64,000 nucleotides of DNA from Rubrivivax sp. Lineage in GTDB: Bacteria; Pseudomonadota; Gammaproteobacteria; Burkholderiales; Burkholderiaceae_C. How positions within the stretch are numbered: position 1 is the stretch's first letter; every line of letters begins with the position of its first letter. The notes below the pieces were generated by a model, which was not told the origin of the DNA, searched no databases, and saw only the letters and a list, made by a program, of their open reading frames with translations. Location: the NCBI GenBank assembly GCA_030653385.1, contig JAURZM010000048.1:310001-374000 (forward strand), in the 5' to 3' direction. Shown one piece after another: positions 17,123 through 26,420 of the stretch. Both the position numbers and the translations under genes were made by a program.

Positions 17123-18823
17123 ATGCTGCCCGCCCAGTTTCACCCCTTCCGCCCGCGCTTGCTGGACACGCTGCAGGATTACAACCGGCAGCGTTTTTTC
17201 ACCGACCTGGGCGCCGGCATCACCGTGGGCATCGTCGCGCTTCCGCTGGCGCTGGCCTTTGGCATTGCCAGCGGCGTCAAACCCGAACAGGGGCTGATCA
17301 CGGCCATCGTGGCCGGTTTCCTGATCAGCGCGCTGGGTGGTTCGCAGGTGCAGATCGGCGGCCCGGCGGGGGCTTTCATCGTCATCGTCTACGGCATCGT
17401 CGAGCGTTACGGCTTCACCAACCTGCTGGTGTCGACCGTGCTGGCCGGGCTGCTGATGTTCCTGATGGGCTGGCTGAAGCTGGGGGTGCTGATCCGCTAC
17501 ATCCCGGTCAGCATCGTCATCGGCTTCACCAATGGCATCGCGGTGTTGATTGCGCTGTCGCAGTTGCGCGACCTGATGGGTCTGGACGTGCAGAAGATGC
17601 CCGGCGAGTTTTTTGCGCAGATCACCACCCTGCTGAACAGCCTGCACAGCTTCAACGGTCACGCCTTCGCGATCGGCATCGTCTGCGTTGCCGGGCTGGC
17701 TTTGTGGCCGCGCCTGTTTGCGCCAGGCAAGCTGCTGCCGCCGCAGGTGCTGGGCCACCGGTCCTTGCGCATGGCGTCGCGGCTGCCGGCACCCATCGTG
17801 GCTCTGGCCACGCTGACGGCGGTGGCCTGGTGGTTTCAGCTGCCGGTGGAAACCATCGGCTCGCGCTTCGGCGAACTGCCACGTGGCCTGCCCAGCCTGG
17901 ACCTGCCGCCCATCACGTGGGCCAGCGCTCAGCAGCTGGTGATTCCCACGGTGACCATCGCGCTGCTGGGCTCGATCGAGTCGCTGCTGTCTGCTCGGGT
18001 GGCCGACGGCATGGCCGACGCCAAGAACCCGTTCAAGCGCCACGACCCCAACCAGGAGCTGATGGCCCAGGGCGTGGCCAATGTGGTGACGCCGTTTTTT
18101 GGCGGCATCCCGGCCACCGGCACCATCGCGCGCACGGTCACCAATGTGCGCGCCGGCGCAACCAGCCCGGTGTCGGGCATCGTGCACGCGTTCACCTTGC
18201 TGTTGATCCTGCTGGCGGCAGCACCGCTGGCTTCGCTGGTGCCGCTGGCCGCACTGGCCGGCATCCTGATGTTCGTGGCCTGGAACATGTTCGAGGGCCA
18301 CCAGTTCGTGCGCTTGCGCCGGTTCTCGGCCGGCTACCGCACGCTGATGCTGGGCACCTTCGTGCTGACCATCGTCTTCGACCTCACGGTGGCGGTGCAG
18401 GTGGGCCTGGTGCTGAGCTGCGTGTTTTTCATCTGGCGCATGGGCACGCTGTTCAGCGTCAAGCCGCACCTGGGGCTGGAACTGCCGCCGGGCGTGCAAG
18501 TCTTCGACCTCTACGGTTCGCTGTTTTTCGGTGCGGTGGGCAAGGTCGAATCACTGCCCGACGAGGTGCCTGCAGGCACCCGCACGGTGGTGCTGGACAT
18601 GCACCGCCTGGTGCTGATGGACAGTTCGGGCCTGGACGCGCTTGAGCAGATGCACCGCACGCTGCAACGCCAGGGCACGGGCCTGGTGCTGGCCCGCGTG
18701 AACGAGCAGCCGCTGCTGTTGATGCAGCGCTCGGGCTTCGAGGCCGTGCTGGGCTCGGAACACGTGGTGCCCGATCTGGCAACGGCCTTGCGAGCCGCCG
18801 CGGCGCCGTCTGCGGTGGGCTGA
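17123..18823 (+). CDS. SulP-family anion transporter with STAS domain
   Basis: A 566-residue inner-membrane permease: about 10-14 transmembrane segments (residues about 25-440), beginning with the family signature ITVGIVALPLALAFGIASG, and a C-terminal cytosolic STAS domain (about 460-560) with the conserved VLDMHRLVLMDSSGLDALEQ, whose Ser is the usual phosphorylation-type site. Substrates in the family include sulfate, bicarbonate and dicarboxylates; the sequence does not decide between them and there is no sulfate-assimilation or carbonic anhydrase gene beside it. GACAAT at 17109-17114, 8 nt before the ATG, is a possible -10. It converges with the CYTH-CHAD gene. Confidence 0.92.
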   Translation: MLPAQFHPFRPRLLDTLQDYNRQRFFTDLGAGITVGIVALPLALAFGIASGVKPEQGLITAIVAGFLISALGGSQVQIGGPAGAFIVIVYGIVERYGFTNLLVSTVLAGLLMFLMGWLKLGVLIRYIPVSIVIGFTNGIAVLIALSQLRDLMGLDVQKMPGEFFAQITTLLNSLHSFNGHAFAIGIVCVAGLALWPRLFAPGKLLPPQVLGHRSLRMASRLPAPIVALATLTAVAWWFQLPVETIGSRFGELPRGLPSLDLPPITWASAQQLVIPTVTIALLGSIESLLSARVADGMADAKNPFKRHDPNQELMAQGVANVVTPFFGGIPATGTIARTVTNVRAGATSPVSGIVHAFTLLLILLAAAPLASLVPLAALAGILMFVAWNMFEGHQFVRLRRFSAGYRTLMLGTFVLTIVFDLTVAVQVGLVLSCVFFIWRMGTLFSVKPHLGLELPPGVQVFDLYGSLFFGAVGKVESLPDEVPAGTRTVVLDMHRLVLMDSSGLDALEQMHRTLQRQGTGLVLARVNEQPLLLMQRSGFEAVLGSEHVVPDLATALRAAAAPSAVG

Positions 18824-18844
18824 AGCCTTTCGCTCAGTGCCCCA

Positions 18845-20338
18845 TCAGCGCCAGGCCAGCGATTCTTGCCGCAAGCGCAGCAAGACCTTGCCGGCCTGCT
18901 GCAGCACCTGCTGCCGCTGCGCCACCAGGTAGCCGACCGCAAACCAGGCCTGCGGGTCCTGCGGCGCCTGTTGCCGGTAGCGCGCTTCGGCCACCACCAG
19001 GTCGTTCAGCCGCCCCAGGGCCAGCAGGGCGCGGCGTGTCGCCTTCAGCAGCGCTTCGCCCTGGTGGCGCTTCATCAGCGTCTGCACCGCTTCCAAGGCG
19101 TAACGCAGGCGCTTGATGCGCTTGCGCAGCGTGTGCTGGGCTTCCAGTTCGGCCTGCTCGAAGCCCTTGATGTCGCGGCGCACCCGGCGCCAGTGGCGTT
19201 TGACCTGTTCACCTGCCTGGGTGGACAGCTTGCGGGCCGCCGCCGGTGCGTCAGCGCCCGTCGCGGCAGCGACAGGCGGCTGCCGCGCGGCCAGCGCCAA
19301 GGCCAGGGACCGCAGCATCAGCTGGTTGAAAGCTGCGCTGCGCACCACCTCGCCAGGCTTGGGGCCGCCGGGCGCCGGCAGCGGCGCCAGGTCGGGCGCA
19401 CCGGCCGCTGCCAGGGCTGGCAACAGCCACTCGGCCATCACGTCGATGTCTCGAGCCGCACCCAGCAGCACAAAAGGTTCGCGCCAATCGGCCTGCAGGG
19501 CCAGCGCCTCGGCCGGGTCGGCTGCCCAGGCAGCAAACACCCGCAGCAGCGAGCGCATGCGCCGCAGCGCCACCCGCAGCTGGTGCAGGTGCTCGGGTGT
19601 GGACGAGTCCGAGGCAATTTCGGCGGCGTTCGGCAAGGCCTGCGCCAGGCTGTCGCTGACCATCCGTGCCAGCGCCTGCCCGGGGCTGTGATCGGCCGGC
19701 ATGGGCTGCAGCCCGGCGCGGGTGGCTGGCACCTGGGCCAGGTCGAAGGCCAGCCGGTAGCCGCGTTCGGACTTGGTGCGCACGTCCCACCACAGGTCGA
19801 ACCGCCGCGCCCAGCGCTGGGCCAGCGACACCAGCGCGCCGTTGTTGCCGCGCTTGAGTTCGAGCTCGAGCTCGTCCACCACCACCCGCTGGTCGCCGGC
19901 CATGATGTGACCGCGGTCATAGGCCAGCTCCACCACCGCGCCGGCGTGGCGCACCTGGCGGTGCAGGCGGCGGATGTCGGTGCTGTAGACCGGCAGCAGC
20001 GGCGCACCGTCGGCCAGCAGGGCCTGCAGCTTTTGCCCCACCGCCGTTTCCCGGTGGCGGGCGGCGTCCAGCGTGGGCACACCCACTTGTGCGGGCAGCC
20101 GCACCTCGTGTTCCAGGCGCTGCATGAAACCGTCGCCGCGGCCCTTCAGCGTCTGCACCCAGACCCTGCCCTCCTTGCGCAGGCGCAGCGCCAGGCCGGC
20201 GGTGGCCAGGCGGCGGTCTGCCGTGTCGGCGTACACCGCCTGCAGCCGGGTGGTGACGGCCGTGCCGGTGGCCATGGCCTTGAGCAGCGCGGGGCGCTGC
20301 ACAGCCGGCACCTGGAACTTCAATTCGGTTTCAAACAT
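18845..20338 (-). CDS. CYTH-CHAD domain protein
   Basis: 497 residues. The N-terminal CYTH domain starts with the diagnostic ExExK motif (ETELKF, residues 3-8) and continues with charged beta strands that line the triphosphate tunnel (residues about 1-200). The C-terminal CHAD domain (about 215-497) is helical and rich in His/Arg, for example HLHQLRVALRRMRSLLRVF and TLRKRIKRLRYALEAV. CYTH domains bind inorganic triphosphate; CHAD domains bind polyphosphate granules. Predicted to be a polyphosphate-associated phosphatase or binding protein. The low-information stretch near residues 355-375 is a linker within CHAD. No polyphosphate kinase gene is nearby. Confidence 0.93.
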   Translation of the reverse strand: MFETELKFQVPAVQRPALLKAMATGTAVTTRLQAVYADTADRRLATAGLALRLRKEGRVWVQTLKGRGDGFMQRLEHEVRLPAQVGVPTLDAARHRETAVGQKLQALLADGAPLLPVYSTDIRRLHRQVRHAGAVVELAYDRGHIMAGDQRVVVDELELELKRGNNGALVSLAQRWARRFDLWWDVRTKSERGYRLAFDLAQVPATRAGLQPMPADHSPGQALARMVSDSLAQALPNAAEIASDSSTPEHLHQLRVALRRMRSLLRVFAAWAADPAEALALQADWREPFVLLGAARDIDVMAEWLLPALAAAGAPDLAPLPAPGGPKPGEVVRSAAFNQLMLRSLALALAARQPPVAAATGADAPAAARKLSTQAGEQVKRHWRRVRRDIKGFEQAELEAQHTLRKRIKRLRYALEAVQTLMKRHQGEALLKATRRALLALGRLNDLVVAEARYRQQAPQDPQAWFAVGYLVAQRQQVLQQAGKVLLRLRQESLAWR

Positions 20339-20469
20339 GCCACCGGCCCTTTTGCAACAAGTTGCCCAACGGCACGCCCGGGCTTGGGCAGGGCACGGCC
20401 GCTAAAATGCGCAGCTGGATTCTGCCCGTTTGCTTTTCTTCTGCCTTTTGCCCCCAACCGGCCTGCGCC

Positions 20470-20688
20470 ATGCCCCTGTTCTGGAAGCCTTACAAGTCCG
20501 ACGTCACCAACTTCATCGAAGAGCTGAAGGCCAAGAAGCCCACGCTCGAAGCTGAACAGCGCGCCGGCCGCGCCCTGCTGTGGGACAAGACACTGGACCG
20601 CAGCGCCCAGGCCGACTGGCTGGAAGCCCAGGTGCCGCAGCAAGCCTACGTCTACCAGACCCACACCCAGACAAAAACGCGGCCTTGA
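20470..20688 (+). CDS. DUF3460 family protein
   Basis: A 72-residue protein beginning MPLFWKPYKSDVTNFIEELK with the conserved GRALLWDKTLDRSAQADW core of a small betaproteobacterial family found upstream of scpA. Its biochemical role is unknown. TAAAAT at 20403-20408 is a plausible -10 with about a 55-nt leader. Its TGA overlaps the predicted TTG start of scpA, suggesting translational coupling. Confidence 0.88.
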   Translation: MPLFWKPYKSDVTNFIEELKAKKPTLEAEQRAGRALLWDKTLDRSAQADWLEAQVPQQAYVYQTHTQTKTRP

Positions 20689-21521
20689 ACGTGGACGAGC
20701 TGGCTGCCGTGGCGGCCGACCCGGCACCCCAGGTGGTGGACCAGATTGCCGTGGCGCGCCTGTACGGCGAGCCGCTGTTCCGCATGCCGCAGGACCTGTA
20801 CATCCCGCCGGATGCACTGGAAATCTTCCTCGAGGCCTTCGAAGGCCCGCTGGACCTGCTGCTGTACCTGATCCGCAAGCAGAACTTCAACATCCTGGAC
20901 ATCCCGCTGGCCAGCGTGACACGCCAGTACCTGGACTACGTCGACCAGATCCGCAAGCACAACCTGGAACTGGCCAGCGAGTACCTGCTGATGGCGGCGA
21001 TGCTGATCGAGATCAAGAGCCGCATGCTCTTGCCGCCGAAGAAAAGTGTCGACGGGGGCGAGCCCGAAGACCCGCGTGCCGAACTCGTCCGCCGGCTGGT
21101 GGAATACGAACAAATCAAGCTCGGAGCCGCCAAGATCGACCAGCTGCCGCTGGCGGGCCGCGATTTCCTGCGTGCACAGGTGCACATCGAACAAAGCCTG
21201 CAGCCGCGCTGGCCCGACGTGGATGCCGACGACCTGCGCCAGGCCTGGCGCGAAATCCTGCAGCGCGCCAAGCTGAACGCGCACCACACCATCACCCGCG
21301 AACAACTGTCGGTGCGCGAACACATGAGCATCGTGCTGCGCAAGCTGCAGGGCCGGCGTTTCGTGGAATTCCACGACCTGTTCGACACCAGCCGGGGCAA
21401 CGCGGTGCTGGTGGTGACCTTCATCGCGATGCTCGAGCTGTCGCGGGAACGCCTGCTGGAAGTGACGCAGGCCGAGGCCTTTGCGCCCATTTACGTGCGG
21501 CTGGCGTATTCGCCCAGCTGA
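20685..21521 (+). CDS. scpA: segregation and condensation protein A
   Basis: Kleisin subunit of the SMC-ScpAB chromosome condensation complex, about 278 residues. The N-terminal SMC-binding helices contain FEGPLDLLLYLIRKQNFNIL, a strong ScpA signature, and the C-terminal winged helix includes LLEVTQAEAFAPIYVR. The start is uncertain: TTG 20685 overlaps the DUF3460 stop by 4 bp, and GTG 20691 is equally possible; upstream extension runs through the DUF3460 gene in another frame and is not ScpA-like. scpB is not in the window. Confidence 0.93.
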   Translation: MNVDELAAVAADPAPQVVDQIAVARLYGEPLFRMPQDLYIPPDALEIFLEAFEGPLDLLLYLIRKQNFNILDIPLASVTRQYLDYVDQIRKHNLELASEYLLMAAMLIEIKSRMLLPPKKSVDGGEPEDPRAELVRRLVEYEQIKLGAAKIDQLPLAGRDFLRAQVHIEQSLQPRWPDVDADDLRQAWREILQRAKLNAHHTITREQLSVREHMSIVLRKLQGRRFVEFHDLFDTSRGNAVLVVTFIAMLELSRERLLEVTQAEAFAPIYVRLAYSPS

Positions 21522-21592
21522 GCCCGCACCTGGCCCTTCTTCAACCGCTGCCGGCCCGATGCCGGCAGGCCTGAACCATTCAAACCGACCTC

Positions 21593-22588
21593 ATGTTCAA
21601 AAACGCGCTTGTTTTTCAGATCGACCAGTGGGAACAGCCCACGCTGGCCCAGTTCGAAATGCGGCTCGACGCCGCCCGCTTCGTGCCTTGCGGCGCCACG
21701 CAGCCCGAATCCGCCGGCTGGGTGCCCCCGCGCGGCGACAAACACGCGGTGCTGGCCGAAAACGTGGGCGGCCAGATCATCCTGAAGCTGTGCACCGAAA
21801 CCCGCGCCGTGCCGGGCACCGTGGTGAAAACCGAACTCGAAGCGCAGCTGGACAAGATCGAACAGGACACCGGCCGCCGCCTGAAGGGCAAGAAGGCACG
21901 CGAGATCAAGGAAGAGATCATCCACACGCTGCTGCCACGGGCCTTCCCCAAACGTGGCCACACACTGGTGTGGCTGGACGTGAAGGCCGGCCTGGTGCTG
22001 GTGGACACCGGCAGCATGAAAAAGGCCGACGGTGTGTTGACGCGCCTGAGCGAGCTGCTGGGTGGCGGCCTGAAGATGAGCCCGCTGCAGACCACGCTGT
22101 CACCGGCCACGGCCATGGCGGCATGGCTGAGCGAACAGGAAGCCCCGGCCGGTTTCACACTGGACCGCGACTGCGAACTGAAACAGCCCGACAGCGAAAA
22201 GGCCACCGTGCGCTACGCGCGCCACACGCTGGACATCGCCGAGGTCGGCGAGCACATCAAACAAGGCAAGCTGCCCACGCAGCTGGGCATGACCTGGGCC
22301 AGCCGTGTGTCCTTCGTGCTGACCGAGGCCGGCACGATGAAAAAGATCAAGCTGCTGGACGTGGTGCTTGAAAGTGGCAAGTCGGGCGGTTCGGGTGACG
22401 AACAGGGCTTCGACACCGATGTGGCGCTGGCCACCGGCGAACTGGCAAGGCTGATCCCCGAACTGGTGGCCGCGCTGGGCGGGCCGCTGGTGCGCGATGC
22501 GTCGACGCCGGCTGCCGTGGAGGCTGCGACGGCTGCACCGGCGGCCGCGGGCAGCCAGACCGCACCGCCCTGGGAAGACGCCGCCTGA
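21593..22588 (+). CDS. rdgC: recombination-associated protein RdgC
   Basis: A 331-residue non-specific DNA-binding ring protein that modulates RecA and replication restart. It begins MFKNALVFQI and contains the typical FVPCGATQPESAGWVPPRG early segment and KIEQDTGRRLKGKKAREIKEE (in two short parts) in the first third. The last 30 residues are an Ala/Thr-rich tail (about 300-331), longer than in E. coli RdgC and probably disordered. It ends 41 bp before the convergent sucrose phosphorylase gene. Confidence 0.95.
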   Translation: MFKNALVFQIDQWEQPTLAQFEMRLDAARFVPCGATQPESAGWVPPRGDKHAVLAENVGGQIILKLCTETRAVPGTVVKTELEAQLDKIEQDTGRRLKGKKAREIKEEIIHTLLPRAFPKRGHTLVWLDVKAGLVLVDTGSMKKADGVLTRLSELLGGGLKMSPLQTTLSPATAMAAWLSEQEAPAGFTLDRDCELKQPDSEKATVRYARHTLDIAEVGEHIKQGKLPTQLGMTWASRVSFVLTEAGTMKKIKLLDVVLESGKSGGSGDEQGFDTDVALATGELARLIPELVAALGGPLVRDASTPAAVEAATAAPAAAGSQTAPPWEDAA

Positions 22589-22629
22589 TCAGCGCCGCCG
22601 GAACGACCTGACGCGGGAAGTGAGGGACA

Positions 22630-24075
22630 TCAGTCGGCCTCGACGCAGGCGCGCTGCGCCTTCAGGTCGACGCGCAGCGTGACCGTCCGGCCCGCATGGC
22701 ACCAGCGCAGAGCCAGTTCGCCGTCGTGCGAGTCCAGCAGCTCGAAGCGGCCACCGAAGGCAGGGTGCTGATTGCGCAGGCGAATCAGCTCGAACAGCCG
22801 CTGCACCACAGGGCGGGCCAACGCAGCGTCGATCTCGCCTGACGTGAAGTGGTGGCGGTTGATGTCACGCCCCACGCCGCTGGCCTTGAGCAGCGCCATG
22901 TCGTTTTCGCCAGCCAGCAGGCCCACGTAGTAGACCTGCGGCACACCGGGCAGGAAAAACTGGATCGCGCGCGCCGCCAGGTAGGCTTCGTCGTCGCGGC
23001 CCAGCGCGTCGTAGAAAGTGCAGTTCACCTGGTACAGGTCCAGGTTGCTGGCTGCCGCGCCGGTGGCCTGGCGGCTTTGGCCGTCGCTGTTGGCATGGAT
23101 GCGTTCCACCAGCGCGTCGAGCTCGTTCGGCGGCACCAGCCCCGGCCGTCCAACGCGGTCGCTTGCGTCGGCCCCGATGTCGATGATGCCGATGCCGTCG
23201 TGGGTGTCCAGCACCGTCAGCGCGTTGCCGGGCCGGATGCCGATCCAGTGCTTCAGTGGCGCGGCCGTGCCGTTGAACAGCGCGTGCAGCACCAGCGGCG
23301 GCAGCGCGAAGTCATAGACCCAGTCCACCTGCTGCGCGACTTCGATCTGGCGCTGGTAGTAGCTGTGGATCTCCACCAACGCTTCGATGCCCCGCGCACG
23401 CGCCGCGGCGGCGAATTCGCGGATGAAAGCGAAGGTCTCCGGCATCATGAAGCAGCTGCCGCCGGCCTTCTTGATGGCGTAACCCACGGCATCCAGCCGC
23501 ACCATGGCCACACCGGCACGCTGCAATGCGTCCAGGATGCCTTGCAGGTACGCCTGGCCTTGCGGATGGTGCACGTTGATGTCGGCCTGCTGCGGCGTGA
23601 ACGTCGTCCACAACAGCCGACGCCGGCCGTCGCCCAGCGTCACGGCGCTGAAAGGCATGCCCGGGCGCGGGCGGTAGAGGTCGAGCAACTGCTGCTCAGT
23701 GGCACCCTCGGGGAACACGCTGTCCATCGTCAGGAACAGGCCCTCGTACGGCGAATGTGCGCCGCTCACGAACCAGTCCAGGAACTGCGGCGACTTCGTC
23801 GACATGTGGTTGACGATGACATCGGCCATCACGTCCACCTCGCGCGCCAGTGTGGCCACGTCATGCCACGTGCCCAGGCGGGCGTCGACCTGCGTGTGGT
23901 CGATGGGGTCGAAGCCGGCGTCGGCGCCGTCGATGGGGTGGAAAAAAGGCAGCAGGTGCACACCGCCGAACAGCCCGTGCAACGCGCCGCCTTCAGACAG
24001 CAGCGCACGCAGGTCGGCCATGCCGCCGCCACCCAGGCGGTCGACATAGGTGATGAGCTGGACCTGGTTCTTCAT
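22630..24075 (-). CDS. sucrose phosphorylase (GH13)
   Basis: Cytosolic retaining glucosyl-transferase, 481 residues, that converts sucrose plus phosphate into alpha-glucose 1-phosphate and fructose. It starts [16 protein letters not shown] as in characterised enzymes. The nucleophile is D195 (VRLDAVGYA), the acid/base E235 (VEIHSYY), and the transition-state Asp lies in LDTHDGIG. Spacing matches the Bifidobacterium enzyme (D192/E232/D290). The ATG overlaps the stop of the transporter gene by 4 bp; a longer open frame upstream is the transporter gene in another frame. Last gene of the sucrose operon; fructose goes to the fructokinase, and glucose 1-phosphate could feed galU or glycolysis. Confidence 0.95.
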   Translation of the reverse strand: MKNQVQLITYVDRLGGGGMADLRALLSEGGALHGLFGGVHLLPFFHPIDGADAGFDPIDHTQVDARLGTWHDVATLAREVDVMADVIVNHMSTKSPQFLDWFVSGAHSPYEGLFLTMDSVFPEGATEQQLLDLYRPRPGMPFSAVTLGDGRRRLLWTTFTPQQADINVHHPQGQAYLQGILDALQRAGVAMVRLDAVGYAIKKAGGSCFMMPETFAFIREFAAAARARGIEALVEIHSYYQRQIEVAQQVDWVYDFALPPLVLHALFNGTAAPLKHWIGIRPGNALTVLDTHDGIGIIDIGADASDRVGRPGLVPPNELDALVERIHANSDGQSRQATGAAASNLDLYQVNCTFYDALGRDDEAYLAARAIQFFLPGVPQVYYVGLLAGENDMALLKASGVGRDINRHHFTSGEIDAALARPVVQRLFELIRLRNQHPAFGGRFELLDSHDGELALRWCHAGRTVTLRVDLKAQRACVEAD

Positions 24076-25400
24076 ACGGCTTTCACCGCAGCCGCGGGTT
24101 TGTCGACATGCACAAACAGCACCGCCACTGCGGCGCAGGCCAGCAGCACGCCGGCCAGGCGGATGACGTTGTCGGGGCGGCCCGCCAGCAGCGGCTCGTA
24201 GATCAGCGGCAGCGTGAGCATCTGGATGATCATCGGGATCACGATGAACATGTTGAAGATGCCCATGTAGACGCCGGCGCGTTCGGGCGGAATGCTGCCG
24301 GCCAACATGACGTACGGATTGCCCATGATGCTGGCCCAGGCCAGCCCGATGCCCAGCATCGGCACGAAGAGCAGCCACTTGCCATCTTCAGCGGTGATGC
24401 CGGGCAGCGCCCACATGCCGGCCGCCGCCGCCAGCAGGCAAAGCGCGTGCATGGTCTTGGCGCCGAAGCGGCGCGTGAACGGCACCATCGCGAAGGCCGC
24501 GATGAAGGCGACGAAGTTGTAGAAACCGCCGATCTGCCCGTTCAGCAGGCTGGCCTCGCGAAAGCCCGGCGTCGCCGCGTCGGTGGTGCCGAACACCGTG
24601 AGGGCCAGGCTCGGCACGATGTAGATCCAGTAGCACATCATTCCGTACCACTGGAACAGCGCCATCCACCACAGGCGGCGCATCGTCGGCGGCATCGTCT
24701 TCGCGGCGTCCCAGATCTCGCCGAGGATGGCGCCCACCGTGCGCGGCTTGGCGTTGAGCTCGGCGCGCTCCTCGTCGCTCATCGGCAGCTCGGGCACCGT
24801 CTTCACGCTCCAGTACACGGTCGTGAAGGACAGCAGCGCGCCCACCAGGAAAGCGGCGATGGTGATGTGCGGGATGTTGTTGGCGTTCACCGCGTCCTTG
24901 TTCATGCCCATGAACACGAAGATGCTCGGCGCGAGATACGCCAGCGTCTGCGCCAGGCCCGTGAAGGCGCTCTGCGTCAGGAAGCCGGCCGCGTGCTGCG
25001 GCGGGTTCAGGCGGTCGCTGACGTAGGCGCGGTAAGGCTCCATCGTGGTGTTGTTGGCCGCGTCCAGGATCCACAGCAGGCCGGCGGCAAACCACAGCGC
25101 CGGCGAAAACGGCATCAGCAGCAGCCCGAAGCTGCAGATCAGCGCGCCGATCAGGAAGTACGGCGTGCGTCGGCCGCGCTTGCTGCCGGTGCGGTCGCTC
25201 AATGCGCCCACGATGGGCTGCACGAGCAGGCCCGTCACCGGGCCGGCCAGCCACAGCAGCGGCAGGTCTTTGCCCTCGGCGCCCAGGTAGGCGTAGATCG
25301 GGCTCATGTTGGCCTGCTGCAGGCCAAAGCTGAACTGGATGCCGAAGAAGCCGACATTCATGTTCAGGATCTGCCAGAAGCTCAGGTGGGGTTTGTTCAT
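24072..25400 (-). CDS. GPH/MFS-type sugar:cation symporter, probable sucrose importer
   Basis: A 442-residue 12-helix inner-membrane transporter. It begins [20 protein letters not shown] with the loop signature [20 protein letters not shown] after helix 2, as in the SUT/maltose-sucrose branch of the glycoside-pentoside-hexuronide family (also in alpha-proteobacterial SUX loci). It would bring sucrose from periplasm to cytoplasm after uptake by the TonB-dependent receptor. ATG 25400 overlaps the fructokinase stop by 4 bp and its own stop overlaps the phosphorylase start by 4 bp, so three genes are translationally chained. Confidence 0.93.
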   Translation of the reverse strand: MNKPHLSFWQILNMNVGFFGIQFSFGLQQANMSPIYAYLGAEGKDLPLLWLAGPVTGLLVQPIVGALSDRTGSKRGRRTPYFLIGALICSFGLLLMPFSPALWFAAGLLWILDAANNTTMEPYRAYVSDRLNPPQHAAGFLTQSAFTGLAQTLAYLAPSIFVFMGMNKDAVNANNIPHITIAAFLVGALLSFTTVYWSVKTVPELPMSDEERAELNAKPRTVGAILGEIWDAAKTMPPTMRRLWWMALFQWYGMMCYWIYIVPSLALTVFGTTDAATPGFREASLLNGQIGGFYNFVAFIAAFAMVPFTRRFGAKTMHALCLLAAAAGMWALPGITAEDGKWLLFVPMLGIGLAWASIMGNPYVMLAGSIPPERAGVYMGIFNMFIVIPMIIQMLTLPLIYEPLLAGRPDNVIRLAGVLLACAAVAVLFVHVDKPAAAVKAV

Positions 25401-26404
25401 CCGATGAGTCCTGAAGCGGCGCGCGCAGCGGGGCTGACGAGCCCCAGTTGGCAGCGCCAGTGATCGAAGAAGGCCGCGTCGTCGGGCAAGGCACCACGCA
25501 AGCCACACACGGCCGCGGCCAGTTGCGCTGCGCCTTTCAGCGAGCGTGCCAGCGGCCAGTGCGCCGCGAAACCCGCCACGACGACGGCGCTGAAGGCGTC
25601 GCCGGCACCCACGGTGTCGACGAGGCGGGGCACTGCCGGCGCCAGCCCGGCGGCATCGCGACGACCTTCACTGTTCAACGCGAACCAGCCGCGTTCGCCG
25701 CAGGTGACGATCCATCGCTGCACGCTGAAGCGGGCGGCCAACTCGGTCAGCGCCTCGCGGCGCACCGGTCCCTCTGGCGGCAGCGGGCCGTCGCAGACGA
25801 ACCAGGCAAGCAGCCGGTCAAGTTCTTCGTCGTTGACCTTCACCCAGTCGGCCAGCTTCAGTGCCTGCGCGGCCAGGGTCTGCAGTTCGGGTGTCTCGCG
25901 CAGATTCAGGTCGACGAAGCGCAGCGCGGCGCTGGCGCCAAGCACGGCGTTGATGGCTTCACTCGATGCTGGCGAACGCATCGCCAGGCTGCCGAACACG
26001 ACCACCGCCGGCGCCTGCTGCAGCGCCTGCTGGCGTGCGTCGGCAGCGTCGATGAAGTCCCAGGCGCTGCCCGGCTCGATGGTGTAGGACGGCCCGGTGT
26101 TGCCCAGCGAGACGAGCACACGCCCGGTGGGGCGCAGCGGATCGCGCTGGATGCCATCTGTGCCAAGACCGCAGCGCCGCGCGCTGGTCATCACACAGGC
26201 AGCGCCGGCGTCGCTCTGCCCGATGCGCGTGACGAAACGCACCGGCACGCCCAGGGCCGCCAGCCAGCGGGCCTGGTTGAAGGGCGCTCCACCAGCCACC
26301 CGCGTACCGTCGGGGAACTCGTCAACCAGCGCCTCGCCGATGACGAGAACCGGCTGTGGCGCTTTCTGCTGGCGGGTTGGGGTCACGGCCGCTGGCAACC
26401 TCAA
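25397..26404 (-). CDS. PfkB-family fructokinase
   Basis: A ribokinase-fold kinase, 335 residues from TTG 26404, expected to phosphorylate the fructose released by sucrose phosphorylase. It has GEALVDEFPDG at the N-terminus, the substrate-site GGAPFNQARWLAALG and the catalytic/anion-hole motif DTVGAGDAFSA near residue 265. The start is not certain: TTG 26404, TTG 26398 and GTG 26386 are all near and none has a good ribosome-binding site; all lie within the 16-bp spacing after the receptor gene or just inside. Context strongly supports fructose over other sugars. Confidence 0.92.
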   Translation of the reverse strand: MRLPAAVTPTRQQKAPQPVLVIGEALVDEFPDGTRVAGGAPFNQARWLAALGVPVRFVTRIGQSDAGAACVMTSARRCGLGTDGIQRDPLRPTGRVLVSLGNTGPSYTIEPGSAWDFIDAADARQQALQQAPAVVVFGSLAMRSPASSEAINAVLGASAALRFVDLNLRETPELQTLAAQALKLADWVKVNDEELDRLLAWFVCDGPLPPEGPVRREALTELAARFSVQRWIVTCGERGWFALNSEGRRDAAGLAPAVPRLVDTVGAGDAFSAVVVAGFAAHWPLARSLKGAAQLAAAVCGLRGALPDDAAFFDHWRCQLGLVSPAARAASGLIG

Positions 26405-26420
26405 GAGTGGCGGCCCGGGA

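Noticed and set aside
14924..18499. A 1191-codon minus-strand open frame opposite metG and sulP
   Set aside because: It is antisense to two clearly conserved genes, is His/Arg/Gln-rich as expected for the reverse frame of GC-rich coding DNA, and has no recognisable domain.
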